Positions 24,918-34,382 of a stretch of 64,000 nt of DNA are shown here, piece by piece (the first letter of the stretch is position 1; every line of letters begins with the position of its first letter). This DNA is from an uncultured Actinomycetes bacterium (lineage in GTDB: Bacteria; Actinomycetota; Actinomycetes; Mycobacteriales; Nakamurellaceae). A program made the translations under genes and the position numbers. Location: assembly GCA_937926105.1 (NCBI GenBank), contig CALANS010000209.1:184388-248387 (forward strand), given 5' to 3'. Under the pieces are notes generated by a model. That model was not told the DNA's origin. It ran no database searches and saw nothing but the letters and a program-made list of their open reading frames with translations.

Positions 24918-26267
24918 ATGTTCGACTCACTACTGGTCGCCAACCGGGGTGAGATCGCCCGCCGGGTGATCCGCACCGCGCGAGCGATGGGCCTGCGCAC
25001 CATCGCGGTGAACTCCGAGGCGGACGCCGACCTGCCGTTCGTAGCGGAGGCCGACCAGGCAGTGACCATCGGCCCGGCCAACCCCGCCGAGTCCTACCGC
25101 AATGTTGCTGCCGTCCTGGCGGCGGCGCGCAGCACCGGCGCGGCGGCCATCCACCCCGGCTACGGATTCCTCTCTGAGAACGCCGATTTCGCGCGCACCG
25201 TCGCCGACGCCGGGCTGATCTGGGTCGGCCCGTCGGCGCAGGCGATCACCGCGATGGGCGACAAGATCGCCGCGCGCAACCTGATGGCCGCCGCCGGCGT
25301 ACCGGTGGCGCCGGGCACCGAGGAGCCGGTCGTCGGTGCCGCGGCGGCCGTCGCCGCGGCAGCCGAGATCGGGTACCCGGTGATGATCAAGGCCGCCGCC
25401 GGGGGCGGTGGCATGGGCATGGCGGTGGCCGGTGACGCGGCCGCGTTAGCCACCCAGTACGAGACGGTGACGGCGTTCGCCGGCCGGATGTTCGGCGACG
25501 AGAAGGTCTTCATCGAGCGCTACTTCCCCTCGGTGCGGCACGTCGAGGTGCAGATCCTGGGCCTGGCGGACGGCACCGTGCTGGCGCTGGGGGAGCGGGA
25601 CTGCTCGGTGCAGCGCCGCAACCAGAAGGTCGCCGAGGAGACGCCGTCACCGGCCGTCGACGACGACCTGCGGGCCCGCATGCTGGCCGCCGCGTCCGCT
25701 GCCGGCCGGGCCGTGGACTACCGCGGCGCCGGCACCGTGGAGTTCCTGCTGGATCCGACTGCGGATCCAGGCAAGGAGTTCTACTTCCTGGAGATGAACA
25801 CCCGGCTGCAGGTGGAGCACCCCATCACCGAGGCGGTGCTGGGCATCGACCTGGTGGCCGCGCAGTTGCGCGTGGCGGCCGGCGAGCACCCGGACTTCGA
25901 TCCCGCGGCGCTGCGGCCACGCGGACACGCCATAGAGCTGCGCATCAACGCCGAGGATTCGAAGCGCTTCCTGCCGGGCCCCGGGACGATCACCGAGTGG
26001 ATCGAGCCCAGCGGCGACGGTGTCCGGGTGGACGCCGGCTATGCATCCGGCACCACCGTCACCCCGTTCTACGACTCGCTGATGGCCAAACTGATCGTGC
26101 ATGCGGACGACCGGCAGCAGGCGGTGCAGCGCGCCGCCGAGGCGGTGCGCGCCTTCACCATCACCGGGCCCAAGTCCAACCTTGCGTTCCACGCCGAGTT
26201 GCTGGACAACCCGGAGTACCGCTCCGGGCGCTACGACACCGGCCTGGTGGGCCGCATGCGGTCTTGA
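24918..26267 (+). CDS. accC: Biotin carboxylase (acetyl/acyl-CoA carboxylase subunit)
   Basis: The enzyme carboxylates biotin with ATP and bicarbonate, feeding acyl-CoA carboxylases for malonyl-CoA and related products. ATG 24918 follows AGGGG and gives 449 residues starting MFDSLLVANRGEIARRVIRTA. ATP-grasp motifs include KAAAGGGGMGM and EMNTRLQVEHPITEAV; HPGYGFLSEN is the N-terminal domain signature. The chain stops after the biotin carboxylase C domain, so the biotin carrier domain that most actinobacterial AccA proteins carry (about 590-670 residues) is missing and must be supplied by another gene, none of which is in the window. Confidence 0.92.
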   Translation: MFDSLLVANRGEIARRVIRTARAMGLRTIAVNSEADADLPFVAEADQAVTIGPANPAESYRNVAAVLAAARSTGAAAIHPGYGFLSENADFARTVADAGLIWVGPSAQAITAMGDKIAARNLMAAAGVPVAPGTEEPVVGAAAAVAAAAEIGYPVMIKAAAGGGGMGMAVAGDAAALATQYETVTAFAGRMFGDEKVFIERYFPSVRHVEVQILGLADGTVLALGERDCSVQRRNQKVAEETPSPAVDDDLRARMLAAASAAGRAVDYRGAGTVEFLLDPTADPGKEFYFLEMNTRLQVEHPITEAVLGIDLVAAQLRVAAGEHPDFDPAALRPRGHAIELRINAEDSKRFLPGPGTITEWIEPSGDGVRVDAGYASGTTVTPFYDSLMAKLIVHADDRQQAVQRAAEAVRAFTITGPKSNLAFHAELLDNPEYRSGRYDTGLVGRMRS

Positions 26268-26293
26268 ACCAGGCCAGAACCGGGGGGTGGGGT

Positions 26294-26322
26294 TTGCCGC
26301 CCGCACCCGGCATCGGTAGGTT
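26294..26322 (+). promoter_or_regulatory. Candidate promoter for mihF
   Basis: TTGCCG (26294-26299) and TAGGTT (26317-26322) are spaced by exactly 17 bases, about 90 bases before the mihF start. The pair is a good match to the actinobacterial principal sigma factor consensus and lies in the only gap upstream of this gene. Confidence 0.55.
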
Positions 26323-26414
26323 CGCATGGGTCCGACGAACGGGTCCAGCCCACGCCCACCGGCCGCCGGGCCGCCAACCAACACATATCACCAACGTCAC
26401 GAAGTGAGGCCGAA

Positions 26415-26729
26415 GTGGCACTGCCCCAACTGACTCCCGAGCAGCGCGCTGCCGCACTGGAGAAGGCCGCCGCCGCGCGCCGGGTCCGGGCGGAACTCAA
26501 GGAGCGGCTCAAGCGGGGCGGCACCTCCATCAAGCAGGTGCTGGCCGACGCCGAGCACGACGAGGCCCTGGCCAAGCTGAAGGTCTCCGCGCTGCTGGAG
26601 GCCCTGCCGGGGGTTGGCAAGGTGCGGGCTGCGCAGCTGATGGAGCAGTTCGACATCGCCCCCAGCCGCCGGGTCCGCGGGCTCGGCGAACGGCAGCGTC
26701 AGGCGCTGCTGAGCGAGTTCGGTTACTGA
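26415..26729 (+). CDS. mihF: Actinobacterial integration host factor (mIHF)
   Basis: The 104-residue nucleoid protein binds and bends DNA. It begins MALPQLTPEQRAAALEKAA and contains a long N-terminal helix, a helix-two-turn-helix with LPGVGKVRAAQLMEQF, and the RRVRGLGERQR block, all typical of mIHF/sIHF. The GTG at 26415 has a GAGG upstream. mihF-gmk-rpoZ-coaBC-metK-priA is the standard actinobacterial order and is complete here. Confidence 0.96.
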   Translation: MALPQLTPEQRAAALEKAAAARRVRAELKERLKRGGTSIKQVLADAEHDEALAKLKVSALLEALPGVGKVRAAQLMEQFDIAPSRRVRGLGERQRQALLSEFGY

Positions 26730-26775
26730 GCAGCCAGCCCGGCCGGTCTTCGGTGTCCTTCGACTCGACGCGCCC

Positions 26776-27426
26776 ATGCCCGCAGGACATGTCACGTCCC
26801 GGCCGGTGCAATCCCAGGGTCCGGTGCCGGTGACGGCGAGCGGATCGCGGGGGAGGCTGTTCGTCTTCGTCGGTCCGTCCGCCGTCGGCAAGAGCACCGT
26901 CCTGACCCAGGTGCGGCGCGCGCTGCCGACGCTGTGGTTCTCGATCTCCGTGACCACCCGCGAGCCCCGACCGGGCGAGATCGAGCAGCACACCTACCGC
27001 TTCATCAGCCGCGAGGAATACAACGCCATGGTCGCGGCCGGTGAACTGCTGGAGCACGCGGAATACGTGGGCAACGGCTACGGGACCCCGCGCCGGCCGG
27101 TGGAGGAGCACCTGGCCGCCGGGACCGACGTGCTGCTGGAGATCGAGGTTCAGGGCGCCGGGCAGGTCAGGGCCGACCCGGTGGTCGGAGGGGACGTGAT
27201 CTCGCTGTTCCTGGCGCCGCCGTCGCTCACCGAGCTGCGGCGCCGACTGGTCGCCCGCGGCACTGAGGACGCCGCGACGGTGCACGCACGCTTGGTCACG
27301 GCCGAGCAGGAGATGGCCGCGGCGAACTCCTTCGATCATGTGATCGTCAACGATGACGTCGAGGAAGCCGTCGACGCCTTGGTAGCATTGATGGCTGCCG
27401 CCCGGCCGGGCAAGCCGGCCAGCTGA
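26776..27426 (+). CDS. gmk: Guanylate kinase
   Basis: Gmk phosphorylates GMP to GDP. The frame from ATG 26776 codes 216 residues; the first 25 are a variable extension, and starts at GTG 26806 or 26827 are also possible. The P-loop is GPSAVGKST, followed by [11 protein letters not shown], the GMP-binding region, and [11 protein letters not shown] where most family members have Asp-Val-Gln-Gly. It lies 46 bases after mihF and before rpoZ. Confidence 0.95.
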   Translation: MPAGHVTSRPVQSQGPVPVTASGSRGRLFVFVGPSAVGKSTVLTQVRRALPTLWFSISVTTREPRPGEIEQHTYRFISREEYNAMVAAGELLEHAEYVGNGYGTPRRPVEEHLAAGTDVLLEIEVQGAGQVRADPVVGGDVISLFLAPPSLTELRRRLVARGTEDAATVHARLVTAEQEMAAANSFDHVIVNDDVEEAVDALVALMAAARPGKPAS

Positions 27427-27472
27427 CCGGGCGACCCGGCACGAATATCGAAGAATCGAGACGACACCCACG

Positions 27473-27769
27473 ATGACCAGCGCAGCCCCCACCACCGCGT
27501 CCAGTGCCGTGACCCCGGCCCAGATCGCCGAGGCGGGCATCACCTACCCGCCCATCGACGAGCTGCTGACGAAGGCCAGCAGCAAGTACTCGCTGGCGGT
27601 GTTCGCGGCCAAGCGGGCCCGGCAGATCAACGACTACTACTCGCAGCTCTCCGAGGGCCTGCTGGAGTACGTCGGCCCGCTGGTGGACCCGCTGCCCCGG
27701 GAGAAGCCGTTGTCCATCGCGCTGCGCGAGATCAACGACAACCTGCTCGAGCACACCGAGGGCGAGTAG
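27473..27769 (+). CDS. rpoZ: RNA polymerase omega subunit
   Basis: The 98-residue protein has [32 protein letters not shown], given here in part as the omega core: YPPIDELL and [12 protein letters not shown], which hold the beta-prime C-terminus. The C-terminal part [15 protein letters not shown] is typical of actinobacterial omega. ATG 27473 lies in a 46-base gap after gmk and the gene is followed by coaBC. Confidence 0.95.
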   Translation: MTSAAPTTASSAVTPAQIAEAGITYPPIDELLTKASSKYSLAVFAAKRARQINDYYSQLSEGLLEYVGPLVDPLPREKPLSIALREINDNLLEHTEGE

Positions 27770-27801
27770 CCGCCCGTGGCGCGGCGGCCGGTCGACCGGC
27801 C

Positions 27802-29127
27802 ATGAGCACCCCGGAGTTCGAGCCTGCCCCGAGGGTGGTGCTCGGCGTGGGTGGCGGCATCGCCGCCTACAAGTCCTGCGAGCTGCTGCGCCGGCTCAGT
27901 TCGCGCGGATCCGCCGACACGCTCGGGGCGGACGTCACCGTGGTACCCACCGCGGCGGCCTTGCGGTTCGTCGGCGCCGCCACCTTCGAGGCGCTGTCCG
28001 GAAACCCCGTCACCGCCGATGTTTTCTCGGACGTCCCCTCCGTTGCCCACGTCGCCACCGGCCGGAGCGCCGATCTGGTGGTGATCGCCCCGGCCACCGC
28101 CGACCTGTTGGCGCGGGCCGCGTCGGGCCGCGCGGACGACCTGCTCACCGCCACCCTATTGGTCACCCGCGCCCCGGTGCTGATGGCGCCCGCCATGCAT
28201 ACCGAGATGTGGACGCACCCGGCGACGGTCGCGAACGTGGCGCTGCTGCGCGCCCGCGGGGTGATCGTGCTGGATCCGGCGGTGGGCCGGCTCACCGGCG
28301 CGGACAGCGGGGCCGGCCGGCTGCCCGACGCCGAGCACATCGCCGGCCTGTCCGCATTGCTGTTGCGCCGGCCCGACGCGCTGCCCCGGGATCTGGCCGG
28401 CCGCCGAATCGTCGTCACCGCCGGTGGCACCCGCGAACCGCTCGACCCGGTGCGCTATCTGGGCAATCGCTCGTCCGGCCGGCAGGGCTACGCGATCGCA
28501 CTCGTCGCCGCCGCGCGCGGCGCGGACGTCACTCTGATCGCCGCCAACGTCGATCTTCCGGCGCCGCCCGGGGCGCGCCCGCTGCCCGTCACCGATGCCC
28601 TGTCGCTGCAGCAGGCGACCCGGGAGGCGGCCAGCGGCGCCGACGCCGTCGTCATGGCCGCCGCGGTCGCCGACTTCCGTCCTGCTCGGCGGCACGACAG
28701 CAAGATCAAGAAGATTCCCGGAGCCGCAGCCGAGCCGCTGGCGCTGGAGCTCAACCCGGACATCCTGGTCGGGCTGGTGACCGACCGGGCCGGCGCCGAG
28801 CGCCCGGTGATCGTGGGATTCGCCGCCGAGACCGGGGACGAGCACAGCAGCGTGCTGGACTATGCCCGCGCCAAGCTGGCGCGCAAGGGCTGTGACCTGC
28901 TGGTGGTCAATGAGGTCACCGGCGGTGCCGCGTTCGGTGCTCGCGACAATGCGGCGACCCTGCTCGGCGCGGACGGCAGCATCCTGGCGGTGCCGTTGGC
29001 GCACAAGACGGTGCTGGCCGCGGCGATCTGCGACGCCATCGCCCCCCGGCTGACGGGGCCGGGCGCGCCCGCACCGTATCCTGCTTCCGCGGCCGTACTC
29101 CCCGCCCAGCACGGTTCGGGGGCCTGA
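27802..29127 (+). CDS. coaBC: Bifunctional phosphopantothenoylcysteine decarboxylase/synthase
   Basis: CoaBC carries out two steps of coenzyme A synthesis: CTP-dependent joining of cysteine to phosphopantothenate and decarboxylation. The 441-residue chain has the CoaC flavodoxin-like domain (1 to about 185) with [18 protein letters not shown] and PAMHTEMW, where actinobacterial enzymes have His in place of the usual Asn. The CoaB domain follows with [22 protein letters not shown] (shown as [10 protein letters not shown] and NRSSGRQG), [11 protein letters not shown] and KIKK, the CTP and phosphate contacts. It sits between rpoZ and metK. Confidence 0.95.
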   Translation: MSTPEFEPAPRVVLGVGGGIAAYKSCELLRRLSSRGSADTLGADVTVVPTAAALRFVGAATFEALSGNPVTADVFSDVPSVAHVATGRSADLVVIAPATADLLARAASGRADDLLTATLLVTRAPVLMAPAMHTEMWTHPATVANVALLRARGVIVLDPAVGRLTGADSGAGRLPDAEHIAGLSALLLRRPDALPRDLAGRRIVVTAGGTREPLDPVRYLGNRSSGRQGYAIALVAAARGADVTLIAANVDLPAPPGARPLPVTDALSLQQATREAASGADAVVMAAAVADFRPARRHDSKIKKIPGAAAEPLALELNPDILVGLVTDRAGAERPVIVGFAAETGDEHSSVLDYARAKLARKGCDLLVVNEVTGGAAFGARDNAATLLGADGSILAVPLAHKTVLAAAICDAIAPRLTGPGAPAPYPASAAVLPAQHGSGA

Positions 29128-29224
29128 CGCCCGAAGCGTCCGTCGGGGCCGACCGAGGCTGTCAGTGGTGATCGCGGCACCGGTGGGACACCGTCACCGC
29201 ATCGAATGGGGAAGGAATCACCTG

Positions 29225-30439
29225 ATGAGCGCACGCCTATTCACCTCCGAGTCGGTCACCGAGGGCCACCCGGACAAGATCTGCGACGCCATCAGCGACC
29301 ACATCCTGGACGCGCTGCTCGCCGAAGACCCGAACAGCCGGGTCGCCGTGGAGACGATGGTCACCACGGGGCAGGTGCACGTGGCCGGCGAGGTGACCAC
29401 CGGCGCCTACGTGGACATCCCGACCATCGTGCGGGACACCGTGCTGGGCATCGGCTACGACTCGTCGGCCAAGGGCTTCGACGGGGCCTCCTGCGGCGTG
29501 AATGTCGCGATCGGCTCGCAGTCCCCGGATATCGCGCAGGGCGTGGACGCGGCGTGGGAGTCGCGACAGGGCGGGGCGCCCGGTGGGGCCGGATCCGACG
29601 ACACCGCGATCGAGCGGCAGGGCGCCGGAGACCAGGGGCTGATGTTCGGCTATGCCTGCTCGGACACCCCCGAGCTGATGCCGCTGCCGATCGCGCTAGC
29701 GCACCGGCTGGCCCGACGGCTGACGGCGGTGCGCAAGTCCGGCGAGGTGCCCTACCTGCGCCCGGACGGCAAGACCCAGGTGACCATCGAGTACGTCGGC
29801 GACCGGGCGCTCCGGTTGGACGCGGTGGTGGTCTCCAGCCAGCACGCCGAGGACATCGACCTGGACGGCATGCTCGCGCCGGACGTTCGCGCGCAGGTGG
29901 TGGAGCCGGAGCTGGCCGGGCTGGACATAGACACCCGCGACTTCACGCTGTACGTCAACCCGACGGGGCGGTTCGTGGTGGGTGGGCCGATGGGCGACGC
30001 GGGGGTGACCGGCCGGAAGATCATCGTGGACACCTACGGCGGCATGGCCCGGCACGGTGGGGGCGCGTTCTCCGGCAAGGACCCGTCGAAGGTGGACCGG
30101 TCGGCGTCGTACGCGATGCGCTGGGTGGCCAAGAACGCGGTCGCGGCGGGGCTGGCCGAGCGGATTGAGGTGCAGGTCGCGTACGCGATCGGCAAGGCCC
30201 ACCCGGTGGGGCTGTTCGTGGAGACCTTCGGCACCGAGCAGATCGATCCGGACAAGATCGCCGATGCGATCCGGCAGGTGTTCGACCTGCGGCCCGGGGC
30301 GATCATCCGGGACCTGGACCTCAAGCGCCCGATCTACGCCCCGACCGCGGCGTACGGGCACTTCGGGCGCACCGACATCGAGCTGCCGTGGGAGGCCACC
30401 GACCGGGCCGAGGCGCTCAAGCACGTGCTCGGCCTGTAA
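29225..30439 (+). CDS. metK: S-adenosylmethionine synthetase
   Basis: MetK makes SAM from methionine and ATP. ATG 29225 follows GGGGAAGGA and gives 404 residues beginning [21 protein letters not shown], the standard N-terminus. [12 protein letters not shown] is the ATP-binding signature and [16 protein letters not shown] the P-loop-like signature. No SAM riboswitch is visible in the 97-base gap upstream. The gene is single-copy in appearance and lies in the conserved coaBC-metK-priA order. Confidence 0.97.
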   Translation: MSARLFTSESVTEGHPDKICDAISDHILDALLAEDPNSRVAVETMVTTGQVHVAGEVTTGAYVDIPTIVRDTVLGIGYDSSAKGFDGASCGVNVAIGSQSPDIAQGVDAAWESRQGGAPGGAGSDDTAIERQGAGDQGLMFGYACSDTPELMPLPIALAHRLARRLTAVRKSGEVPYLRPDGKTQVTIEYVGDRALRLDAVVVSSQHAEDIDLDGMLAPDVRAQVVEPELAGLDIDTRDFTLYVNPTGRFVVGGPMGDAGVTGRKIIVDTYGGMARHGGGAFSGKDPSKVDRSASYAMRWVAKNAVAAGLAERIEVQVAYAIGKAHPVGLFVETFGTEQIDPDKIADAIRQVFDLRPGAIIRDLDLKRPIYAPTAAYGHFGRTDIELPWEATDRAEALKHVLGL

Positions 30440-30462
30440 CCGAGCGACTGCCCCTCCCCCCG

Positions 30463-30495
30463 GCGCTTATCAACTCCTCCAGCGCTTATCAACTC
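30463..30495 (+). repeat. Direct repeat pair between metK and priA
   Basis: The 14-base unit GCGCTTATCAACTC occurs twice, at 30463-30476 and 30482-30495, spaced 19 bases apart centre to centre (nearly two helical turns). It lies about 25 bases after metK and 130 bases before priA in locally AT-richer DNA. A binding site for a dimeric regulator is possible; nothing else supports a function. Confidence 0.5.
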
Positions 30496-30608
30496 GGCGA
30501 AAATGTGACGGGCGTGACGGGTGATGCCGATTTCGTACGCGAGGCAAGGGGATGGTCGTCCAGCGAGCGGATAGCGGATGTGCACAACCCGCCGGTGGTG
30601 ACGGGCGT

Positions 30609-30623
30609 TCGTGGTATCCACGA
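30609..30623. promoter_or_regulatory. Palindrome immediately upstream of priA
   Basis: TCGTGG-TAT-CCACGA is a perfect interrupted palindrome ending three bases before the priA ATG. No ribosome-binding site is visible between it and the start. A leaderless start with an operator over the transcription start would fit, but this is inference. Confidence 0.4.
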
Positions 30624-30626
30624 GCC

Positions 30627-32807
30627 ATGACACCCGCCACCACGACCCGCCGCCCGCCCGCCGGCGCCGCCCGGCGCACGGTGGCCGTCCGTGCGGCGGC
30701 GGAGCACCTGCCGGTGGCCCGGGTTGCGGTGGACGTCTCACTGGCGCATCTGGACCGAGCCTTCGACTACCTGGTACCGGCCGTCGACGACGCCGCCGCG
30801 CAGCCCGGGGTGCGGGTGCGGGTGCGGTTCGCCGGCCGGCTGGTGGACGGTTACGTGTTGGAACGGGCGGCGGAGTCCGAGCACGGCGGTCGGCTGGCGA
30901 TGCTGGACCGGGTGGTGTCCGCCGAGCCGGTGCTGGCGCCGGAGATCGCCGGGCTGTGCCGGGTGGTGGCCGATCGGTACGCCGGCAGCATGGCCGACGT
31001 CCTGCGGCTGGCCGTCCCACCCCGGCATGGCCGGGTGGAGGCCGAGCCGGTCGGGTCGGTGGCTGCGGACGCAGCGGCGGCACCCGACGGCGAGATCGGC
31101 GCGGGTGATGGAGGGGCCGCTGGCGACCGCGAGTCCGACGGTGACGAGGCCTGCGAGGGCGATGCCGATCCGGCGGCACCCGCCGCGACCGGGTGGGCCG
31201 CCTACACCGCGGGCTCCGCGTTCTTGGCCGCGGTCCGTGAGCGCCGGCCGGCTCGGGCGGTGTGGCAGGCGCTGCCCGGGGAAGACTGGCCCGCCCGACT
31301 CGCCGAGGCGGCGGCGGCGGCGCACGGAGCTGGCCACGGCGCGCTACTGGTCGTGCCCGACGCGCGCGACCTCGCGCGGCTGGACGGCGCGCTGGCGGCG
31401 GCGCTGCCGGCCGGCGCGCACACCGTGCTGTCCGCAGATCTGGGCCCGGCGGAACGCTACCGGCGCTTCCTGGCGGTGCGCCGGGGCCGGGTGCGAGTGG
31501 TGGCCGGCACCCGGGCGGCCGCGTTTGCCCCGGTGCATGACCCGGCGCTGCTGGTCCTGTTCGACGACGGCGACGACCTGCTCGCCGAACCGCGCGCCCC
31601 CTATCCGCACGCCCGCGAGGTGCTCGGGCTCAGGTCGATGCGGCAGCAGTGCCCGCTGCTGATCGGGGGGTTCGCCCGCACCGCCGAGGCCCAGCTGCTG
31701 CTGACCTCGGGGTGGGCCCGGCCGATCATCGCCCCGCGGGACGAAGTGCGCCGACGGATGCCACGCATCGAGGCCGCCGGCGACGACTACGCGATCGGCG
31801 CCGACTCCGCCGCGGCCCGCGCCCGGCTGACCCCGGCGGCGTTCGCGGCGGCCCGGCAGGCGCTGGCGGCCGGCGCCCCGGTGCTGGTCCAGGTGCCGCG
31901 CCGCGGCTACCTGCCGGGGCTGGCGTGCGGCGACTGCGGACGCCCGGCCCGCTGCCGTCGCTGCCAAGGTCCGCTCGGCCTGGCCCGCGGCGCCCGGACC
32001 CCCTCCTGCCGGTGGTGTGGCGTCGCGGCGCCGCGGCTGGCCTGCCCGGCCTGCGGCTCGGATCGGATCCGGGCCACCGCCACCGGCAGCGCGCGCACCG
32101 CCGAGGAGATCGGCCGCGCCTTCCCCGGTGTCCGGCTGCTGACCTCGGCCGGCGACACGGTGCTGGACTCGGTGCCCGCCGGGCCGGCCATCGTGGTGGC
32201 CACGCCGGGCGCCGAGCCGGTCGCCGACGGCGGCTACGGAGCCGCGCTGCTGCTGGACGCCGCGCTGCTGCTGGCCCGCGCCGACCTGCGCGCGGCGGAG
32301 GAGGCGCTGCGCCGCTGGATGGCGGCCGCGACCCTGGTGCGCCCGGCCGGCAATCCGGATCAGCCCGGCGGGCGGGTCGTTGTTGGGGGAGATGGATCAC
32401 TGCCCACGGTGCAGGCCCTGATCCGGTGGGATCCCGCCGGGCATGCCGACGCGGAACTGCGGGCTCGCGCCTCGTTGGGCTTCCCGCCGGCGGCGGCGAT
32501 GGCGACGCTGGACGGTGACGAGCCGGCCGTCAACGACGCGGTACGCGAGTTGGCGCTGCCCTCCTCGGGAGAGGTGCTTGGTCCGGTGCCGGTGGAACCT
32601 CCCGGGCCCGGGCGTCGCCCCGCGCGCAGGGGCGAAGGTGGCGGCGTCGGCGAGGACGCTGCGCTGCCGGTGCGAGCGCTGGTCCGGGTATCTCCCGCGG
32701 AGCGTCGGGGGTTGGCCGCCGCGCTGCGGGTGCTGGCCGCATCGCGCTCGGCCCGCAAGGACACCGCACCCCTGCGAATCCGGGTGGATCCCATCGAACT
32801 GGGCTGA
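30627..32807 (+). CDS. priA: Primosomal protein N' (PriA), helicase motifs degenerate
   Basis: The 726-residue protein has the PriA N-terminal DNA-binding domain (ARVAVDVSLAHLDRAFDYLVP) and the zinc-binding cluster LACGDCGRPARCRRCQGPLG then CRWCGVAAP, with eight cysteines as in PriA. The helicase core is degenerate: the Walker A Gly-Lys-Thr is absent, and where DEEH is expected the sequence reads FDDGDD. Actinobacterial PriA proteins commonly lack ATPase motifs and are annotated as probable primosome protein N'; unwinding activity is therefore unlikely. An Asp/Glu-rich insertion lies at about 150-190. ATG 30627 is chosen for homology to the expected N-terminus. Confidence 0.88.
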   Translation: MTPATTTRRPPAGAARRTVAVRAAAEHLPVARVAVDVSLAHLDRAFDYLVPAVDDAAAQPGVRVRVRFAGRLVDGYVLERAAESEHGGRLAMLDRVVSAEPVLAPEIAGLCRVVADRYAGSMADVLRLAVPPRHGRVEAEPVGSVAADAAAAPDGEIGAGDGGAAGDRESDGDEACEGDADPAAPAATGWAAYTAGSAFLAAVRERRPARAVWQALPGEDWPARLAEAAAAAHGAGHGALLVVPDARDLARLDGALAAALPAGAHTVLSADLGPAERYRRFLAVRRGRVRVVAGTRAAAFAPVHDPALLVLFDDGDDLLAEPRAPYPHAREVLGLRSMRQQCPLLIGGFARTAEAQLLLTSGWARPIIAPRDEVRRRMPRIEAAGDDYAIGADSAAARARLTPAAFAAARQALAAGAPVLVQVPRRGYLPGLACGDCGRPARCRRCQGPLGLARGARTPSCRWCGVAAPRLACPACGSDRIRATATGSARTAEEIGRAFPGVRLLTSAGDTVLDSVPAGPAIVVATPGAEPVADGGYGAALLLDAALLLARADLRAAEEALRRWMAAATLVRPAGNPDQPGGRVVVGGDGSLPTVQALIRWDPAGHADAELRARASLGFPPAAAMATLDGDEPAVNDAVRELALPSSGEVLGPVPVEPPGPGRRPARRGEGGGVGEDAALPVRALVRVSPAERRGLAAALRVLAASRSARKDTAPLRIRVDPIELG

Positions 32808-32822
32808 CCGTGTTGACCCGAG

Positions 32823-32906
32823 TTCGATAACAGTTTCGATAACGGCTTCGATAACGGCTTCGATAACGGCTTCGATAACGGCTTCGATAACGGCTTCGAT
32901 AACAGC
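32823..32906 (+). repeat. Seven tandem 12-bp units (TTCGATAACGGC)
   Basis: Starting 15 bases after the priA stop, the unit TTCGATAAC plus three bases repeats seven times with a 12-bp period (starts at 32823, 32835, 32847, 32859, 32871, 32883, 32895). Units 2-6 are identical; the first and last vary in the final three bases. At 50 percent GC the array is markedly less GC-rich than its surroundings. No spacer structure exists, so it is not a CRISPR array. The rest of the 32808-33053 gap has no gene; it includes TGTGGACAA at 32972-32980, a perfect reverse complement of the actinobacterial DnaA box. Confidence 0.9.
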
Positions 32907-33053
32907 ATTGTCTGGTCGGTTCGAGGCCGCGACCTGCGCGATGGGAACAGCCGCGGGGACCGGGAGCGCGGTGTGGACAACCTGCCAGCAGCGTTCGGCA
33001 ATCGTGCCATGCTGCCCGCATGCAGGGTGACAGCGACGGCATCAGGAGGCACC

Positions 33054-33623
33054 ATGACAGTCATGACAGCGCGTACCGCACCGAGACCTGTGATGCCTCG
33101 TGAGTCGCGGGACTGGACGGTGCGCGACCTGGAGCAGTTGCCGGACGACGGCCTGCAGTACGAGTTGCTGGACGGGGTACTGCTGGTGAGCCCCGCCCCG
33201 ATACCGAGACACCAGCGGGCGGTGGGCGAGATGTTCCTGCTCTTACACAGGGCGTGCCCGCCCGAGCTTGAGGTGTTCCTCGCCCCGCTCGATTGGCAGC
33301 CGGACGAGCGCACCTCGCTACAGCCCGATCTGCTGGTGGTGCGCCGGGATCTGATCGGCGAGAAGAACCTGACAGACCGGCTGGAGCTGGCCGTCGAGGT
33401 GCTGTCCCCGTCCACCCGGCGCAAGGATCTGGTGCTCAAGTACTCCAAGTACGCCGACGCTGGGGTGGCCTCGTACTGGGTGGTGGACCCGCAGGCGCCG
33501 TCCATCACCGCCTGGGATTTGGTGGACGGCGGCTACCAGCCTGCCGGGGAAGCGACCGGCGAACAGGCGGTGACGCTGCACCGGCCGTACCCCGTCACCG
33601 TCACCCCCGCCGACCTGATCTGA
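33054..33623 (+). CDS. Uma2-family PD-(D/E)xK endonuclease-like protein
   Basis: ATG 33054 follows AGGAGG and gives 189 residues. The Uma2 fold is shown by WTVRDLEQLPDDGLQYELLDG at the N-terminus, then SLQPDLLVVRRD (active-site Asp), LAVEVLSPSTRRKDLVLKYSKY (Glu and Lys region) and YWVVDPQAPSITAWDL. Uma2 proteins are common, often lineage-specific restriction-endonuclease-like proteins whose role is not established; they are frequently mobile. It stands alone between the tandem-repeat array and a convergent GNAT gene. Confidence 0.88.
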   Translation: MTVMTARTAPRPVMPRESRDWTVRDLEQLPDDGLQYELLDGVLLVSPAPIPRHQRAVGEMFLLLHRACPPELEVFLAPLDWQPDERTSLQPDLLVVRRDLIGEKNLTDRLELAVEVLSPSTRRKDLVLKYSKYADAGVASYWVVDPQAPSITAWDLVDGGYQPAGEATGEQAVTLHRPYPVTVTPADLI

Positions 33624-33631
33624 ACCGCCAC

Positions 33632-34270
33632 CTACGCATTCTCGCCGATGCGCGCGCGCAGCCGATCCCGCACCCCGGGCCACTCGGCCGACAGGATCGA
33701 GAACACCACCGTGTCCCGCCAGGAGCCGTCGGCGCGACGCTGATGATGCCGCAGCACGCCCTCCCGGGTGGCGCCGAGTTTGGCGATCGCCGCCTGCGAG
33801 CGGTCGTTGATCGCATCGGTCTGGATCTTGACCCGCTCGAAGTGGCAGTCGTCGAAGGCATGGCTCAGCAAGAGGAGCTTGCACCCCGGATTGACCGCAC
33901 TGCCCCACGTCGCGGGGGCATACGCCGTCCAGCCCAGGTGGATGTGCCGGTGCGCCACGCTGGCGTCACCCAGGCTGGAGGTGCCGACCACGGTGCCGGC
34001 CGCGCCCAGCGACGACTCCGACGCCAGGCGCACGGTGTACGTGGCCCGGCCACCGGTGGCGGCCATCTCGATCCAGCCCGCGAGTTCGGCGGCGGACTCG
34101 GGCCGACGCCCGCCGTTGTAGGCCTTGGCGTACACCCGGTCGTCGTCCAGCGCGCCGAACAGGCTCGCCGCGTCGCCGGGAACGCTCGGATCCAGTCGTA
34201 CCACCGGCCCGACCAGCGGCTGCCCCGTCGGCAGTCGCGTCGCGTCGTCATTGCCGGGTGTTCCAGTCAT
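33632..34270 (-). CDS. GNAT-family N-acetyltransferase (RimJ/RimL type)
   Basis: The 212-residue protein starts at ATG 34270 behind GGGAGGACC. It has the RimJ/RimL-type layout: [19 protein letters not shown], then [40 protein letters not shown] and [23 protein letters not shown], the last being the acetyl-CoA-binding helix and Asn-x-x-Ser motif. It probably acetylates an amino group of a protein terminus or small molecule. It converges on Uma2 with eight bases between stops and diverges from fmt. Confidence 0.85.
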   Translation of the reverse strand: MTGTPGNDDATRLPTGQPLVGPVVRLDPSVPGDAASLFGALDDDRVYAKAYNGGRRPESAAELAGWIEMAATGGRATYTVRLASESSLGAAGTVVGTSSLGDASVAHRHIHLGWTAYAPATWGSAVNPGCKLLLLSHAFDDCHFERVKIQTDAINDRSQAAIAKLGATREGVLRHHQRRADGSWRDTVVFSILSAEWPGVRDRLRARIGENA

Positions 34271-34382
34271 CCTCGGTCCTCCCGTCACATGGTTGCGCTC
34301 CATCGTGGCCCGCACTGGCTTCGTAGACTGCACGGGGTCGTCGGGCGTCGCGCGCCGACCCGCCGGACGGGAGGGATGCACC

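Noticed and set aside
29128..29224. A SAM riboswitch upstream of metK
   Set aside because: The gap is too short and shows no conserved riboswitch core.
32823..32906. The 12-bp tandem array as a CRISPR array
   Set aside because: Units are contiguous with no spacers and no cas genes are present.
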